A DNA stretch of 64,000 bases from Streptomyces yangpuensis (lineage in GTDB: Bacteria > Actinomycetota > Actinomycetes > Streptomycetales > Streptomycetaceae), in NCBI RefSeq assembly GCF_001005295.1, contig NZ_LBMK01000003.1, positions 350,373 to 414,372 of the forward strand, given 5' to 3'. The notes beneath the pieces were generated by a model, which saw only the letters and a list, made by a program, of their open reading frames with translations, had not been told where the DNA came from and ran no database searches. Made by a program: the position numbers and the translations under genes. Below, piece after piece: positions 45,226-52,804 of this stretch. The number at the start of each line of letters is the position of its first letter. Positions within the stretch are counted from its first letter, which is position 1.

Positions 45226-45914
45226 CGCTGCGCGTCCGGGCTGGGCGGGACGCCGGTGGGGGAGGCGCAGTCGTCGAGGGTGAGCTGGCTGAGGTTCATG
45301 ATCCCGGCCTGCGGGTCCCACACGTAGTCGGAGACGGCGACGTAGGCGGGATTCGATGTCGGTTCGCGGACCGCCAGATGCCCGGCGGCCACCTCCACCC
45401 CCTCCAGCACCGCCCGCCGGGACAGGACCCGGGCGATCCTGCCGTCGTCCTGGACGGTGTAGACGCGCAGTTCGCTGAGCCGGCCGTCGAGGTCCAGGGC
45501 GGTGATCAGCTCCTCCCGGCCGTTGCCCGTCAGGTCGTGGAGGACCGCGGGGCGCACCGGGCAGTCGGGTCCGCCGTCCACAGCCTGTGTACAGAGCGCG
45601 AGCCGCTGGACGGCCCGGGGGTCGACGAGCCGGCCCGTGCCGCCGTCCTGTTCAGTGGCGGAGGTGACATCGGCGCGGACGACGCTCACCGGGTTCACCC
45701 CGCGCATGCTCAGGTCCGCAACCTCGGGCAGGCCCGGGACGACAGTGGCCGTGTCCGGATTCTGGGCGGGGTCGGGCGGACCGGGGCGGAAGTCCTTCCA
45801 CAGGCTCTGCGGGGCGTGCACCGTGCCCATGTCGCCCTCGCTCTGCAGCCCTTCCACGTCGGCGCACCCCGCCAGGGTGAGGACGAGGGACAGGACGGCC
45901 GGGGCGCGGTACAT
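45213..45914 (-). CDS. Lipoprotein coupled to the histidine kinase
   Basis: A 233-residue lipoprotein with signal peptide and lipobox (LVLTLAGC). The outside domain has paired cysteines (LALCTQAVDGGPDC) and an HDLTGNGREELITALDLDG segment reminiscent of FG-GAP/VCBS calcium loops. It overlaps the kinase start, echoing the lipoprotein-kinase logic of CseA/CseC, but the sequence does not clearly match CseA and a regulator gene is missing. It likely binds the kinase sensor domain. Confidence 0.8.
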   Translation of the reverse strand: MYRAPAVLSLVLTLAGCADVEGLQSEGDMGTVHAPQSLWKDFRPGPPDPAQNPDTATVVPGLPEVADLSMRGVNPVSVVRADVTSATEQDGGTGRLVDPRAVQRLALCTQAVDGGPDCPVRPAVLHDLTGNGREELITALDLDGRLSELRVYTVQDDGRIARVLSRRAVLEGVEVAAGHLAVREPTSNPAYVAVSDYVWDPQAGIMNLSQLTLDDCASPTGVPPSPDAQRCTR

Positions 45915-45951
45915 GCTCCGATGCTCCCCCGTCCGGTCCCGCCCGGCCCGG

Positions 45952-47946
45952 TCAGCGCTCCGGCTGGGTGATGGCCCGGGCCGCCGCGAGCTCCTGGTGG
46001 ACGGGGGCCAGGACGCCCGTTCCGTCGCCCTCCGGTTCGCCCTCGACGCGTACCGGGGTGGTGCTGCTGCGGACGCGGCCGGCCAGTTCGCGCAGCTGCC
46101 GGGCGAGCCCGGCCACCTCCTCGGCGGCCGGGGGCGGGGCGCCGTGGTTGACGCGGACCCGGGCGGCGGTGGAGGCGTCCACGATCCGTTCCACGGCGAC
46201 GACCAGCGGCCACCACGCGGCGGCCCGGGTGCCGGTCGGCGGCGGCTCGGTCAGGGCCCGCTGGAACTCGCTGCGTACGCCGGACAGGTCGCGGTAGAGC
46301 CGCCGCCGGGCCTGGAGCCGGGCGGTCCGCGCCGCCGCGAGGGCGGCGTCGTCGGCGGCCGGTGCGAAGGCCCGCTCCAGATAGCGGGCGGCGTCGTCGA
46401 CGGTGTCGGCGAGCCGGTCCCCGATCCGGGTGTGCCAGCTCTCGGGCCACAGCAGGTATCCGGCGGTCAGGGTGATCGCGCAGCCGATCAGGCTGTCCAG
46501 CAGCCGGGGCCGGATCAGGTCGAAGCCCTGGTGGTTGAGCAGGTCCGAGAGCAGCAGGATCACCGGGGTGATCGCGGCGGTCTGGAAGGCGTACCCCTTG
46601 GCGGAGAAGACCGGGATCAGTGCGCCGAGCACCATGATCACCGGTACGTCCCACCAGCCGCGCGGTACCTCGGCGAGCACGGCGGCGGCGACGACCAGCC
46701 CGAGCGCGGTGCCGAGCGCGCGCAGCAGGGCCCGGGAGAACACCGAGCCGAAGTCGGGCTTGAGGACGAAGGTGACGGTCAGCGCGATCCAGTAGGACCG
46801 CTCGACCTCGACCACCGACACCAGCGACTGCGCGAGGCCGATGCAGAGGGCGAGCCGCAGTCCGTAGCGCCAGGAGGCCTCGGACAGCATCATGTCGCGC
46901 ACCGCCCGCTTCGCACGCACCCTGAGCGCGGCGGGCCGGCCGAGGCGGTCGTCGACGTTGGACGGGTCCGGTTCGGCGAGGTGCACGACGGTTGCGGCGT
47001 GGCGCAGCGCCGTGTCGAGGGCCCGCTCTGCGGGGGTGCCGGCGGGGGGCAGGACCAGTACGGGTGTCCCGGTGCGGCCCTCCTCGACGGCCGCGGCGAG
47101 CTCCCGTACGGCGGCGGGGATCGCGGGGGGCAGCGGCCGGCCGCGCAGGTGTGCGGCGGGCGCGGCCTCCACCAGCGGGATCACCACGTTGAGCTGGGCG
47201 AGCATGCGGACGAGCGACTGGCTGCGCCCGTGCACCCGGGCCCGGCGGCCCAGGATCAGGTCGTAGGCCTGGTTGAGTTCCTGCGTGACCCGGCGGCGCC
47301 GCTCGTCGTAGAGGTCGGCGGGGCCGCCGGCGGCCTCCAGGGTGTCCGCCAGGGCCCGGTAGGTGGCGGCGACCGCCGCCCGTTCGGGCTGGCGGCCGCG
47401 CAGGGGCCAGCCCAGCAGGGTCAGTGCGAGGACGAACAGCCCGCCCGCGCCCAGCAGCAGCGGGGCCGTCCACCAGGGCTGCGGCATCGGGAGTCCGGCG
47501 CCGACCACGGCGTTGAGCAGGAGCAGCAGCCCGGACACGGAGGCGACCGTGCCGATGGAGGAGATCATCCCGGAGACCAGGGCGATGAGGGTGAGCACGC
47601 CGACGGCCACCCAGCCGTGGCCGTAGACGAGGGTGCCCAGGGCAACGCCGACGGCGCCGAAGAACTGCGGCACGGCGATGTTCAGGACGCGCATCCGGTA
47701 GGCGTCGGCGGTGTCGCCGATGACCCCGGACAGGGCGCCCATGGAGGCGAGCGCGCCGTACTCGGGCTCGTCCAGGGCGAAGCCGACGGCGAGCGGGACG
47801 GACAGCGCGACCGCCGCCCGTGCCGCGGCGGCCCAGGGGACGGGCGCGGTGGTCGGCCGCAGCCCTTCGAGCAGCCAGGCGGGCGGAGCCAGCGGATGGT
47901 GACGCGCTCGCCGCGACGATATGTGTTCGGTGCGTTCGGTGCTCAT
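45952..47946 (-). CDS. FUSC-family exporter
   Basis: A 664-residue membrane protein with two blocks of about five to six helices (~45-185 and ~345-480), each followed by a cytoplasmic helical part, as in aromatic acid exporters of the FUSC/AaeB type. Blocks visible: SYWIALTVTFVLKPDFGSVF, the second-half signature, and its degenerate N-terminal equivalent. It probably effluxes organic acids or toxic aromatics. The lipoprotein gene follows 37 bases downstream on the same strand, so they may share a transcript. Confidence 0.85.
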   Translation of the reverse strand: MSTERTEHISSRRARHHPLAPPAWLLEGLRPTTAPVPWAAAARAAVALSVPLAVGFALDEPEYGALASMGALSGVIGDTADAYRMRVLNIAVPQFFGAVGVALGTLVYGHGWVAVGVLTLIALVSGMISSIGTVASVSGLLLLLNAVVGAGLPMPQPWWTAPLLLGAGGLFVLALTLLGWPLRGRQPERAAVAATYRALADTLEAAGGPADLYDERRRRVTQELNQAYDLILGRRARVHGRSQSLVRMLAQLNVVIPLVEAAPAAHLRGRPLPPAIPAAVRELAAAVEEGRTGTPVLVLPPAGTPAERALDTALRHAATVVHLAEPDPSNVDDRLGRPAALRVRAKRAVRDMMLSEASWRYGLRLALCIGLAQSLVSVVEVERSYWIALTVTFVLKPDFGSVFSRALLRALGTALGLVVAAAVLAEVPRGWWDVPVIMVLGALIPVFSAKGYAFQTAAITPVILLLSDLLNHQGFDLIRPRLLDSLIGCAITLTAGYLLWPESWHTRIGDRLADTVDDAARYLERAFAPAADDAALAAARTARLQARRRLYRDLSGVRSEFQRALTEPPPTGTRAAAWWPLVVAVERIVDASTAARVRVNHGAPPPAAEEVAGLARQLRELAGRVRSSTTPVRVEGEPEGDGTGVLAPVHQELAAARAITQPER

Positions 47947-48025
47947 TCCGCTTCCGTGCCGCCGCTCGCGAATCGGTTCTTCTGCGCTCTTCTGAGTCGT
48001 TCTGCGTGTGTTGTACCTTCCGAGC

Positions 48026-48853
48026 TTATGGGGTGCGGCGTAGTCGTCCCGTCACCCATGCCGCCAGGGCCGCCGCGAGCCCGATCAGCAGCACGGCCCA
48101 GGCGGTGGTCCGCAGGAACGCGGTCAGGGCGTCGTACACCGCTCCGGCCGCGGCCCGGTCGATGTCGGCGGGCAGGTCCTCCAGGGTGAGGCGGCGGCAC
48201 ACCTCCACGGTGAGCCACAGCAGTCCGGCCCCCACCGCCAGGCCCAGTCCGGTGGCGATGACGGCACGCCGCCGGTGGACGGCCACCGCGACGGCCGACA
48301 CGGCCAGGACCAGGGTCAGGACGGGGAGCCAGACGCCGGCGATCTGGAGCATGCGGAACCCCTTCCGGAGGGCGCCGAGGTTGTCGTACTCCATGACCTC
48401 CACCGACAGCCGCGTCACGGGGATGCGGTCCGCGAAGGGCACCTGGTCGGAGACGAGTTCGCTCTTGATCCGGTCGATGACGGGCGCGAGGTCGATGGTG
48501 ACGGCGTTGCCGTGGCCGGTGGTGAGCGCGTCGAGGAAGGCGGCGTGGGCGGCGCGGTTGGCCGCGTCCCAGGCCGTCCGGTAGGCGGAGGTGTCGGCGA
48601 AGGAGTGCAGGGCCTCGCCGAGCAGGGCGTCCACGCCCGCCTGGAAGGGGCCCGCGTCGATCTGCCCGGTGAGGGCGCGGGCGGTCCGGGTGACGACGAC
48701 CTCCCGCACGGCCGGGTTCTCGGCGAGCGGGGACATGGCCGCGGTGTAGCGGTCGGCGTCGCCCAGCTCGCGGTCGGCCCAGTACGCGACGGCGCTCGCG
48801 GGCACGAGGAGGGTCACGAGCACGATGAGAACCGCCGACAGGATGCTGCGCAC
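48026..48853 (-). CDS. Membrane protein, paralogue of the 62.6 kb gene
   Basis: About 275 residues: an N-terminal helix (VRSILSAVLIVLVTLLVPAS), a ~145-residue outside domain beginning ADRELGDADRYTAAMSPLAE, and three C-terminal helices. The outside domain is clearly related to that of the protein at 62569-63906 (both have DRY, then PLA-x-NPA). GTG at 48853 was chosen; an in-frame ATG at 48958 lies inside the regulator's operator and would make a non-hydrophobic head. Function is unknown. It is divergent from an RsrR-like gene. Confidence 0.75.
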   Translation of the reverse strand: MRSILSAVLIVLVTLLVPASAVAYWADRELGDADRYTAAMSPLAENPAVREVVVTRTARALTGQIDAGPFQAGVDALLGEALHSFADTSAYRTAWDAANRAAHAAFLDALTTGHGNAVTIDLAPVIDRIKSELVSDQVPFADRIPVTRLSVEVMEYDNLGALRKGFRMLQIAGVWLPVLTLVLAVSAVAVAVHRRRAVIATGLGLAVGAGLLWLTVEVCRRLTLEDLPADIDRAAAGAVYDALTAFLRTTAWAVLLIGLAAALAAWVTGRLRRTP

Positions 48854-48947
48854 GTCACCAGGGAAAGCGGGGACGGGCCGCGGCGCGAGCGGTGTTGCTG
48901 CGGTCGGGTGGTGGGTCCCCGGACGGCGTGGGATCCTTGCCTCCCTT

Positions 48948-48972
48948 ATACTGGACATCTAATATCCAGAAT
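48948..48972. promoter_or_regulatory. 11-3-11 operator of the RsrR-like regulator
   Basis: ATACTGGACAT (48948-48958), CTA, ATATCCAGAAT (48962-48972): 9 of 11 positions are symmetric. This is the 11-3-11 architecture described for RsrR class 1 sites. It ends at the base before the regulator's ATG and overlaps a TATACT -10 box, consistent with autorepression. Confidence 0.7.
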
Positions 48973-49461
48973 ATGAAGATGAGCGAGGGCGTCGAGTGGG
49001 CGCTGCACAGCTGCGTCAACCTGGCCTGGAGCGGACCGGACCGCGCGGTGTCGGCGGCGCGGCTCGCCGCCTGGCACGACCTGCCCGCGGCCTATCTCAA
49101 CAAGCAGCTGCAGGCGCTGGCCCGGGCGGGCATCCTCACCTCCAGCCCCGGACCGCGCGGCGGCTTCCGGCTGGCCCGGCCGCTCGGCGCCGTCTCGCTC
49201 ATGGACGTGGTCGCCGCGGTCGAGGGGCCCGAAGAGGCCTTCCGGTGCGCGGAGATCCGCCGGCAGGGGCCCGGCGCGGGCGCGCCGGCGGCCGAGGGCG
49301 CCGACGCCGCCGACTGCGCCATCGCGCACGCCATGAGCCGGGCCGAAGTGGCCTGGCGCAGGGCGCTCGCGGCCCAGAACCTCGACGAGATCCGGCAGCA
49401 GGCCGAACGGCAGGCCCCCGAGGCCCCGCAACGGCTGCGCGCCTGGCTCGCCGCGCAGTAG
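48973..49461 (+). CDS. rsrR: Rrf2-family [2Fe-2S] redox regulator, RsrR-like
   Basis: A 162-residue Rrf2 protein. The winged helix is at ~25-70 (RLAAWHDLPAAYLNKQLQAL). Instead of the three-cysteine NsrR/IscR set it has Glu8 and His12 in MKMSEGVEWALHSC plus only two later cysteines, Cys92 and Cys115. That is the unusual Glu/His/Cys/Cys ligand set known from S. venezuelae RsrR (Glu8, His12, Cys90, Cys110), a one-electron redox switch. The start MKM is supported by this numbering. An 11-3-11 operator abuts the start codon. RidA follows. Confidence 0.85.
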   Translation: MKMSEGVEWALHSCVNLAWSGPDRAVSAARLAAWHDLPAAYLNKQLQALARAGILTSSPGPRGGFRLARPLGAVSLMDVVAAVEGPEEAFRCAEIRRQGPGAGAPAAEGADAADCAIAHAMSRAEVAWRRALAAQNLDEIRQQAERQAPEAPQRLRAWLAAQ

Positions 49462-49479
49462 CAGTGAGTACCGCCCGTA

Positions 49480-49536
49480 CGGACACGGACACGGGCAGGG
49501 GCACCACGGGCACGGATACGGACACAGGGACACGGA
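49480..49536. repeat. Imperfect GGACAC/GGGCAC tandem repeats
   Basis: Between the regulator and ridA the DNA consists of hexamer-like units (CGGACA, CGGGCA, CGGATA). It is probably a slippage product and may vary between strains. Confidence 0.55.
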
Positions 49537-49551
49537 AGCAGGGAGCTCGGC

Positions 49552-49950
49552 ATGACGCGCAGCATCATCAACCCCGCAGGACTCCACACCCCGACCGGCT
49601 ACGGCTACAGCCACGTCGTCGCCGCCCCCGGCGAACAGGTCTTCATAGCCGGCCAGTACGGCTCCGACGAGAGCGGCCACGTCGTCTCCGACGACTTCGC
49701 CGATCAGGTGGAACGGGCCTTCGTCAACCTCCGCACCGCGCTCGCCGCGGCCGGCCTCGGCCCCGCCGACGTGGTCCGCGTCGGCACCTACATCGTCGAT
49801 CACGACCAGCGGAAGCTGGAGGTACTCCTGAAGCACCTGCACGCCACCTGGGGCACCGGACTTCCCGCGCAGACCCTCATCGGGGTCGCCGCCCTGGCCC
49901 TGCCCGGCATGCTCTTCGAGATCGACGCCGTGGCGGTGCGCACGCCCTGA
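49552..49950 (+). CDS. RidA-family protein
   Basis: A 132-residue YjgF/YER057c/UK114 fold protein. RidA members deaminate reactive enamine/imine intermediates; related clades have other roles. Family positions include GEQVFIAGQYGSD and a late P-x-x-T-L-I-G-V (PAQTLIGVAALALPG). The catalytic arginine of classic RidA (in R-x-x-T/C) is not evident at the usual place, where one finds PAQTL, so this may be a non-deaminase RidA-like clade. It lies 90 bases after the RsrR-like gene and may be redox-controlled with it. Confidence 0.82.
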   Translation: MTRSIINPAGLHTPTGYGYSHVVAAPGEQVFIAGQYGSDESGHVVSDDFADQVERAFVNLRTALAAAGLGPADVVRVGTYIVDHDQRKLEVLLKHLHATWGTGLPAQTLIGVAALALPGMLFEIDAVAVRTP

Positions 49951-50024
49951 GCGCCGGTCCGCTGATCCACTTGCCGGGCGGAGGCGGCGGGTGTGCCCTG
50001 GAGGATGGGAGAGAGGAGCCCGTC

Positions 50025-50429
50025 ATGGCACATGCGGCACACGCTGCCCCCCGGCGGCACCGGCAGATGGCGGACATGACCCACTTGAGCAAGGGCGCCT
50101 ATGTGAGGCCATTGCTCCTCGGACTGGTCTACGGCGTCTGGTGCGCGTTCATCGAGCGCCAGGAGGGCCCGGTCACCGCGGCCAACGTCTTCTACGGGAT
50201 CCTGTGCGGCGTGATCTTCGCGGCGATCATGTTCGGGCTCGCCAGGGTCGGCCCGCGGATGATGCGCGAACTCCACGCCACCGCCTACGGGGCCTTCGGC
50301 GGTATCGCCGTGGGCTACCTGCACAGCCTCACCGACGAGTCGATCCTGACATCCGTCGTGATCGGTCTGGCGGTCGCCGTCGGCGTCGGCGCCGTCGCTT
50401 TCTACCGCTACTACACGCACGAGGACTGA
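50025..50429 (+). CDS. Small four-helix membrane protein
   Basis: A 134-residue protein with a His/Ala-rich head (MAHAAHAAPRRHRQMADMTH) and three to four helices: ~35-50, ~58-75, ~88-103 and ~110-130 (SVVIGLAVAVGVGAVAFYRY). A ribosome site GAGGAG precedes the ATG. No family is recognised. It ends at an exceptionally long hairpin. Confidence 0.7.
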   Translation: MAHAAHAAPRRHRQMADMTHLSKGAYVRPLLLGLVYGVWCAFIERQEGPVTAANVFYGILCGVIFAAIMFGLARVGPRMMRELHATAYGAFGGIAVGYLHSLTDESILTSVVIGLAVAVGVGAVAFYRYYTHED

Positions 50430-50455
50430 GCGGGGCCGCACGGCCGGGCTCGCAG

Positions 50456-50504
50456 CGGCGCCGGTTCCCCCGCCCTCTGATCCGGGGCGGGGGAACCGGC
50501 GCCG
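50456..50504. terminator. Bidirectional terminator, 20-bp stem
   Basis: Arms at 50456-50475 and 50485-50504 are perfectly complementary, with a 9-base loop, between convergent genes. Confidence 0.88.
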
Positions 50505-50523
50505 TTCCCTGTCCGAGCGGCTG

Positions 50524-50694
50524 CTACGCGGCCGAGCCGCCGGCCGCGGTCCGCTGCGGATCACCTTCGTCCTCGACGGACGGGGCCGGGGTCTTCGGCG
50601 GGGCGGTCGGCTCTGCCTTGCGTACGGGCGGCGCGAAGCGGGTGACCTCGGCGCGGAGCATGGCGTTCAGTGCGGCGTACGGGTCGATGGGCAT
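50524..50694 (-). CDS. 56-residue small protein
   Basis: ATG 50694 opens a 56-codon frame: MPIDPYAALNAMLRAEVTRF, then a Pro/Ala/Lys linker and an acidic tail ending GGSAA before TAG. Codon bias is typical and GAGG lies upstream. The amphipathic start and disordered tail suggest a small regulatory or adaptor peptide. I recall similar short Streptomyces proteins but no function. It follows the secreted protein gene by 57 bases and ends just after the 20-bp terminator. Confidence 0.65.
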   Translation of the reverse strand: MPIDPYAALNAMLRAEVTRFAPPVRKAEPTAPPKTPAPSVEDEGDPQRTAAGGSAA

Positions 50695-50751
50695 GGCGGA
50701 ACCTCACGGTGCTCAAGGGGTGTGGGGGGATGCGCTGGGGACCGGGCCCGC

Positions 50752-51129
50752 TCAGCAGCGCAGCACCACACTCCGCACCGTCCGCAGGGACAAGGCCGGT
50801 TCGGCCGCCTCCGCGCGGGGCCCGCGGCCCGGGGCGCCGCTCTGTTTCACGTGAAACAGAGCGAGCGGGATCCGCTGCACACAGGCCGGCCCGCGCGCGG
50901 CCGCACGGACGGCCGTGCGTGCCTCGGGATCGGCCGCCGGTTCCGACTGGCCCTCCGCGGGCTCGGCGGGCTCCACGGGAGCGGTGGGCTCCGCGGGGGC
51001 CGAGGAGGCCGGGCGGTGCTCCGCGGCGGCCGCTCCGGCCGGACCGGCACCGAACACGCACAGCAGCACGACGCAGGCCGCGGTGAGCGCCCTCGTCAGT
51101 GCCGTGCGTGCGTGTCGCCTCCAGGTCAT
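50752..51129 (-). CDS. Small secreted protein containing a parS site in its gene
   Basis: A 125-residue protein with an Arg-rich n-region and Sec signal peptide (TRALTAACVVLLCVFGAGPA, cleavage near AAAAEH), an Ala/Pro/Glu-rich mature part, and two cysteines at ~84 and at the very C-terminus. No LPXTG-type sorting motif is seen, although a sortase-like gene lies upstream. The codons for LFHVKQ coincide with a 24-bp palindrome containing parS, which probably constrains the protein sequence there. Function is unknown. Confidence 0.6.
   Translation of the reverse strand: MTWRRHARTALTRALTAACVVLLCVFGAGPAGAAAAEHRPASSAPAEPTAPVEPAEPAEGQSEPAADPEARTAVRAAARGPACVQRIPLALFHVKQSGAPGRGPRAEAAEPALSLRTVRSVVLRC
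50839..50862. other. parS site within a 24-bp perfect palindrome
   Basis: The parS core GTTTCACGTGAAAC is extended on both sides (GCTCT...AGAGC) to 24 perfectly symmetric bases. It lies inside the coding sequence of a small secreted protein, 6.9 kb from the other parS. Confidence 0.9.
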
Positions 51130-51232
51130 GCGAGGGGTGTGCCCCGCCACGCCGGAAGACTCCCGTACGGACCCCCAGAAGCCGCCGACCGGGGGACGAA
51201 GACACCCCCCACGGCTGACAGCCCGCCAGGTG

Positions 51233-51835
51233 TCAACTGCTGCTGCGGTGCCCGGACAGCCGGGCCAGCACGGCGGTCTCCCCGCCGATCACCCGCAGTT
51301 GGGCGCGGCCGGTGGGCTCCTCGGGCTCCGTCACCCTGCCGGGTGAGATCCCTACGACGGTGAACACGGCCGTACGGCGGTCCGCGCGCGGGATCTCGAT
51401 GGTCCGGCCCCGGCGCAACTCCCCCAGCCGCAGGCCCGTTCCGGTGACCACCGCCGTTCCGGCGGCGCCCGGCGCCGGACCTCCGGAGTCCCAGGCGGCC
51501 TCCTCGCGGTCCCCGCCGAACGGCACGTCGACGCCCAGGCTCGGGATGCGCAACCGCAGCGGCCGGGCGGCCCGCAGGGGACCGGAGACCGTTCTCAGCG
51601 GCCCGGCGGCGGCCACCCTGCGCGGCCGGATCACCTCACCGGGGTCGTGCGCACCGGACTGTTCCAGCTCCCGCACCAGACGGCGGTGGCCGGAGAGTCC
51701 CAGCGCCCGCGAGGGCAGTGCGTCGTCGGTGCCGACGGCTGCGGGCGTGCCGCCCTCGGTCCGCTGCAACACCACGACGGTGGTGGACAGCAGAGCCACC
51801 GTCAGAGAGGCGACGACCCACTTGGCGCGGGGCAT
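51233..51835 (-). CDS. Sortase-like protein lacking catalytic residues
   Basis: A 200-residue protein with an N-terminal membrane anchor (WVVASLTVALLSTTVVVL) and a class F sortase-like domain (RPLRLRIPSLGVDVPFGG, RLGELRRGRTIEIPR, AVFTVVGISPG, AQLRVIGGE). In active enzymes the motif after the third strand is AGH(V/I) and the later strand ends in (L/I)-x-T-C; here these read VVTGTG and RVIGGE. The catalytic His and Cys are therefore missing. It may be a degraded gene product or a structural pseudo-sortase. Confidence 0.65.
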   Translation of the reverse strand: MPRAKWVVASLTVALLSTTVVVLQRTEGGTPAAVGTDDALPSRALGLSGHRRLVRELEQSGAHDPGEVIRPRRVAAAGPLRTVSGPLRAARPLRLRIPSLGVDVPFGGDREEAAWDSGGPAPGAAGTAVVTGTGLRLGELRRGRTIEIPRADRRTAVFTVVGISPGRVTEPEEPTGRAQLRVIGGETAVLARLSGHRSSS

Positions 51836-52031
51836 GGGATTCCCTCCTGTCCGGCTCGTGCGGCCGGGTCATGTGAGCAGTGGACACTTCCTCTGCCCAT
51901 CGGCACACCGTGAAACACGAGAGACTGACATGGAGTCACGGGCGTGTCGTCGCACGTTCGGGGAGTCTTCGCAGTTCGGGCCGGTCGGGCGCACCGGACG
52001 CCGGGGGCGGCGCGGATACGCCCGAACGGGT

Positions 52032-52113
52032 GAGGGCGCGACGCAGCCGGGTGGGAGCGCGACGGAACCGGGAGAGGGCCCGACGGAGCCGGGGGAGCGC
52101 CGACGGAGTCCGG
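52032..52113. repeat. 21-bp tandem repeats
   Basis: Three 21-bp units (52032-52052, 52053-52073, 52074-52094) and a 19-bp fourth, consensus GAGGGCGCGACGGAGCCGGG. They lie in the ~296-bp space between the sortase-like gene and a small membrane protein gene. A frame from ATG 51930 to TGA 52139 crosses them as 7-residue repeats but is not convincingly coding. Confidence 0.65.
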
Positions 52114-52131
52114 CGGCCCCGGCCCGAGGGG

Positions 52132-52374
52132 TCACATGACGACGGCCGCCGTGCCCGCCCCCATGAGCGCGGCGGCCAGGTGCATGGCCGGATGGCCGTA
52201 GTCGCCGTACCAGAGGTGGCGGGCCAGGCCGCCGAGCGCGGCCAGCGCGGCGATGATGCCGATCTGGCCGAACAGCGTGATGGCGCAGCAGGGGGCCAGG
52301 AGCAGCAGGAAGGAATTCAGCCAGAAGGGTGCGGCACCCGTCCAGCCCCGCCATTCCCTGATCGCCGTTGCCAT
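52132..52374 (-). CDS. Small two/three-helix membrane protein
   Basis: An 80-residue protein, largely hydrophobic: helix ~18-38 with a Cys pair (LLAPCCAITLFG), helix ~40-50, a His-rich turn (RHLWYGDYGHPAMHL) and a C-terminal helix. The ATG at 52374 has AAAGG upstream. It follows cbtB on the same strand after 166 bases, in the place where cbtA would normally be, but it does not resemble CbtA. The histidines could bind metal; that is conjecture. Confidence 0.6.
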   Translation of the reverse strand: MATAIREWRGWTGAAPFWLNSFLLLLAPCCAITLFGQIGIIAALAALGGLARHLWYGDYGHPAMHLAAALMGAGTAAVVM

Positions 52375-52540
52375 GGACCATCGGCCTTTCATCGTCAACT
52401 TGTCGGCTGCACAGCCTCCTTGGGTGCGGGAGCGGACACAAGGGCCCGGTCGGCTAGAAAACGGAAGGCCAGGCCGAAAGTCGTCCACACGGTGGTCCGG
52501 ACGGCCCGGGACGCCGGAGGGCGGTGGTGGTGGGAGCGGA

Positions 52541-52756
52541 TCAGTGGCAGGGGAACCCGAGCAGGTGGCGGCCGTCGTGCACCCACTCGTGGATGGTCTC
52601 GCCCTCGAAGAGGGCGGTGGCGCCCTGCTCGGCGCCGACGAAGTAGAGCAGGACGAGCATCAGGACGCCGGCGAACACCGCCCAGGGGGCGAGCACGGAG
52701 AGCGAGATGGGGGTGAGGGCGGGGGCGTTCGTCGTGGGCACGGCGGAGTTGGCCAT
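52541..52756 (-). CDS. cbtB: CbtB, predicted cobalt transporter subunit
   Basis: A 71-residue one-helix membrane protein. The helix is at ~20-43 (VLAPWAVFAGVLMLVLLYFV), and the outside C-terminus HEWVHDGRHLLGFPCH is the His-rich motif of CbtB, a proposed cobalt-uptake component found under cobalamin riboswitches. GGAGG is ideally placed before the ATG. A riboswitch directly upstream confirms the B12/cobalt link. Its usual partner cbtA is absent from the window. Confidence 0.88.
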   Translation of the reverse strand: MANSAVPTTNAPALTPISLSVLAPWAVFAGVLMLVLLYFVGAEQGATALFEGETIHEWVHDGRHLLGFPCH

Positions 52757-52804
52757 TGCAGAACCTCCAGAGGGAACACGCGTCCCGGTCAGTGGTGCGC
52801 TCGA

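Noticed and set aside
48854..48958. ATG 48958 as start of the divergent membrane protein
   Set aside because: The ATG lies within the 11-3-11 operator and the added residues do not look like a membrane protein N-terminus; GTG 48853 directly precedes the first helix.
51908..51919. GTGAAACACG resembling parS
   Set aside because: Only one half of the palindrome is present; the other half does not match.
51930..52139. 70-codon plus-strand frame crossing the 21-bp repeats
   Set aside because: Weak ribosome site, arginine-rich ends, and periodicity fully explained by the DNA repeat.
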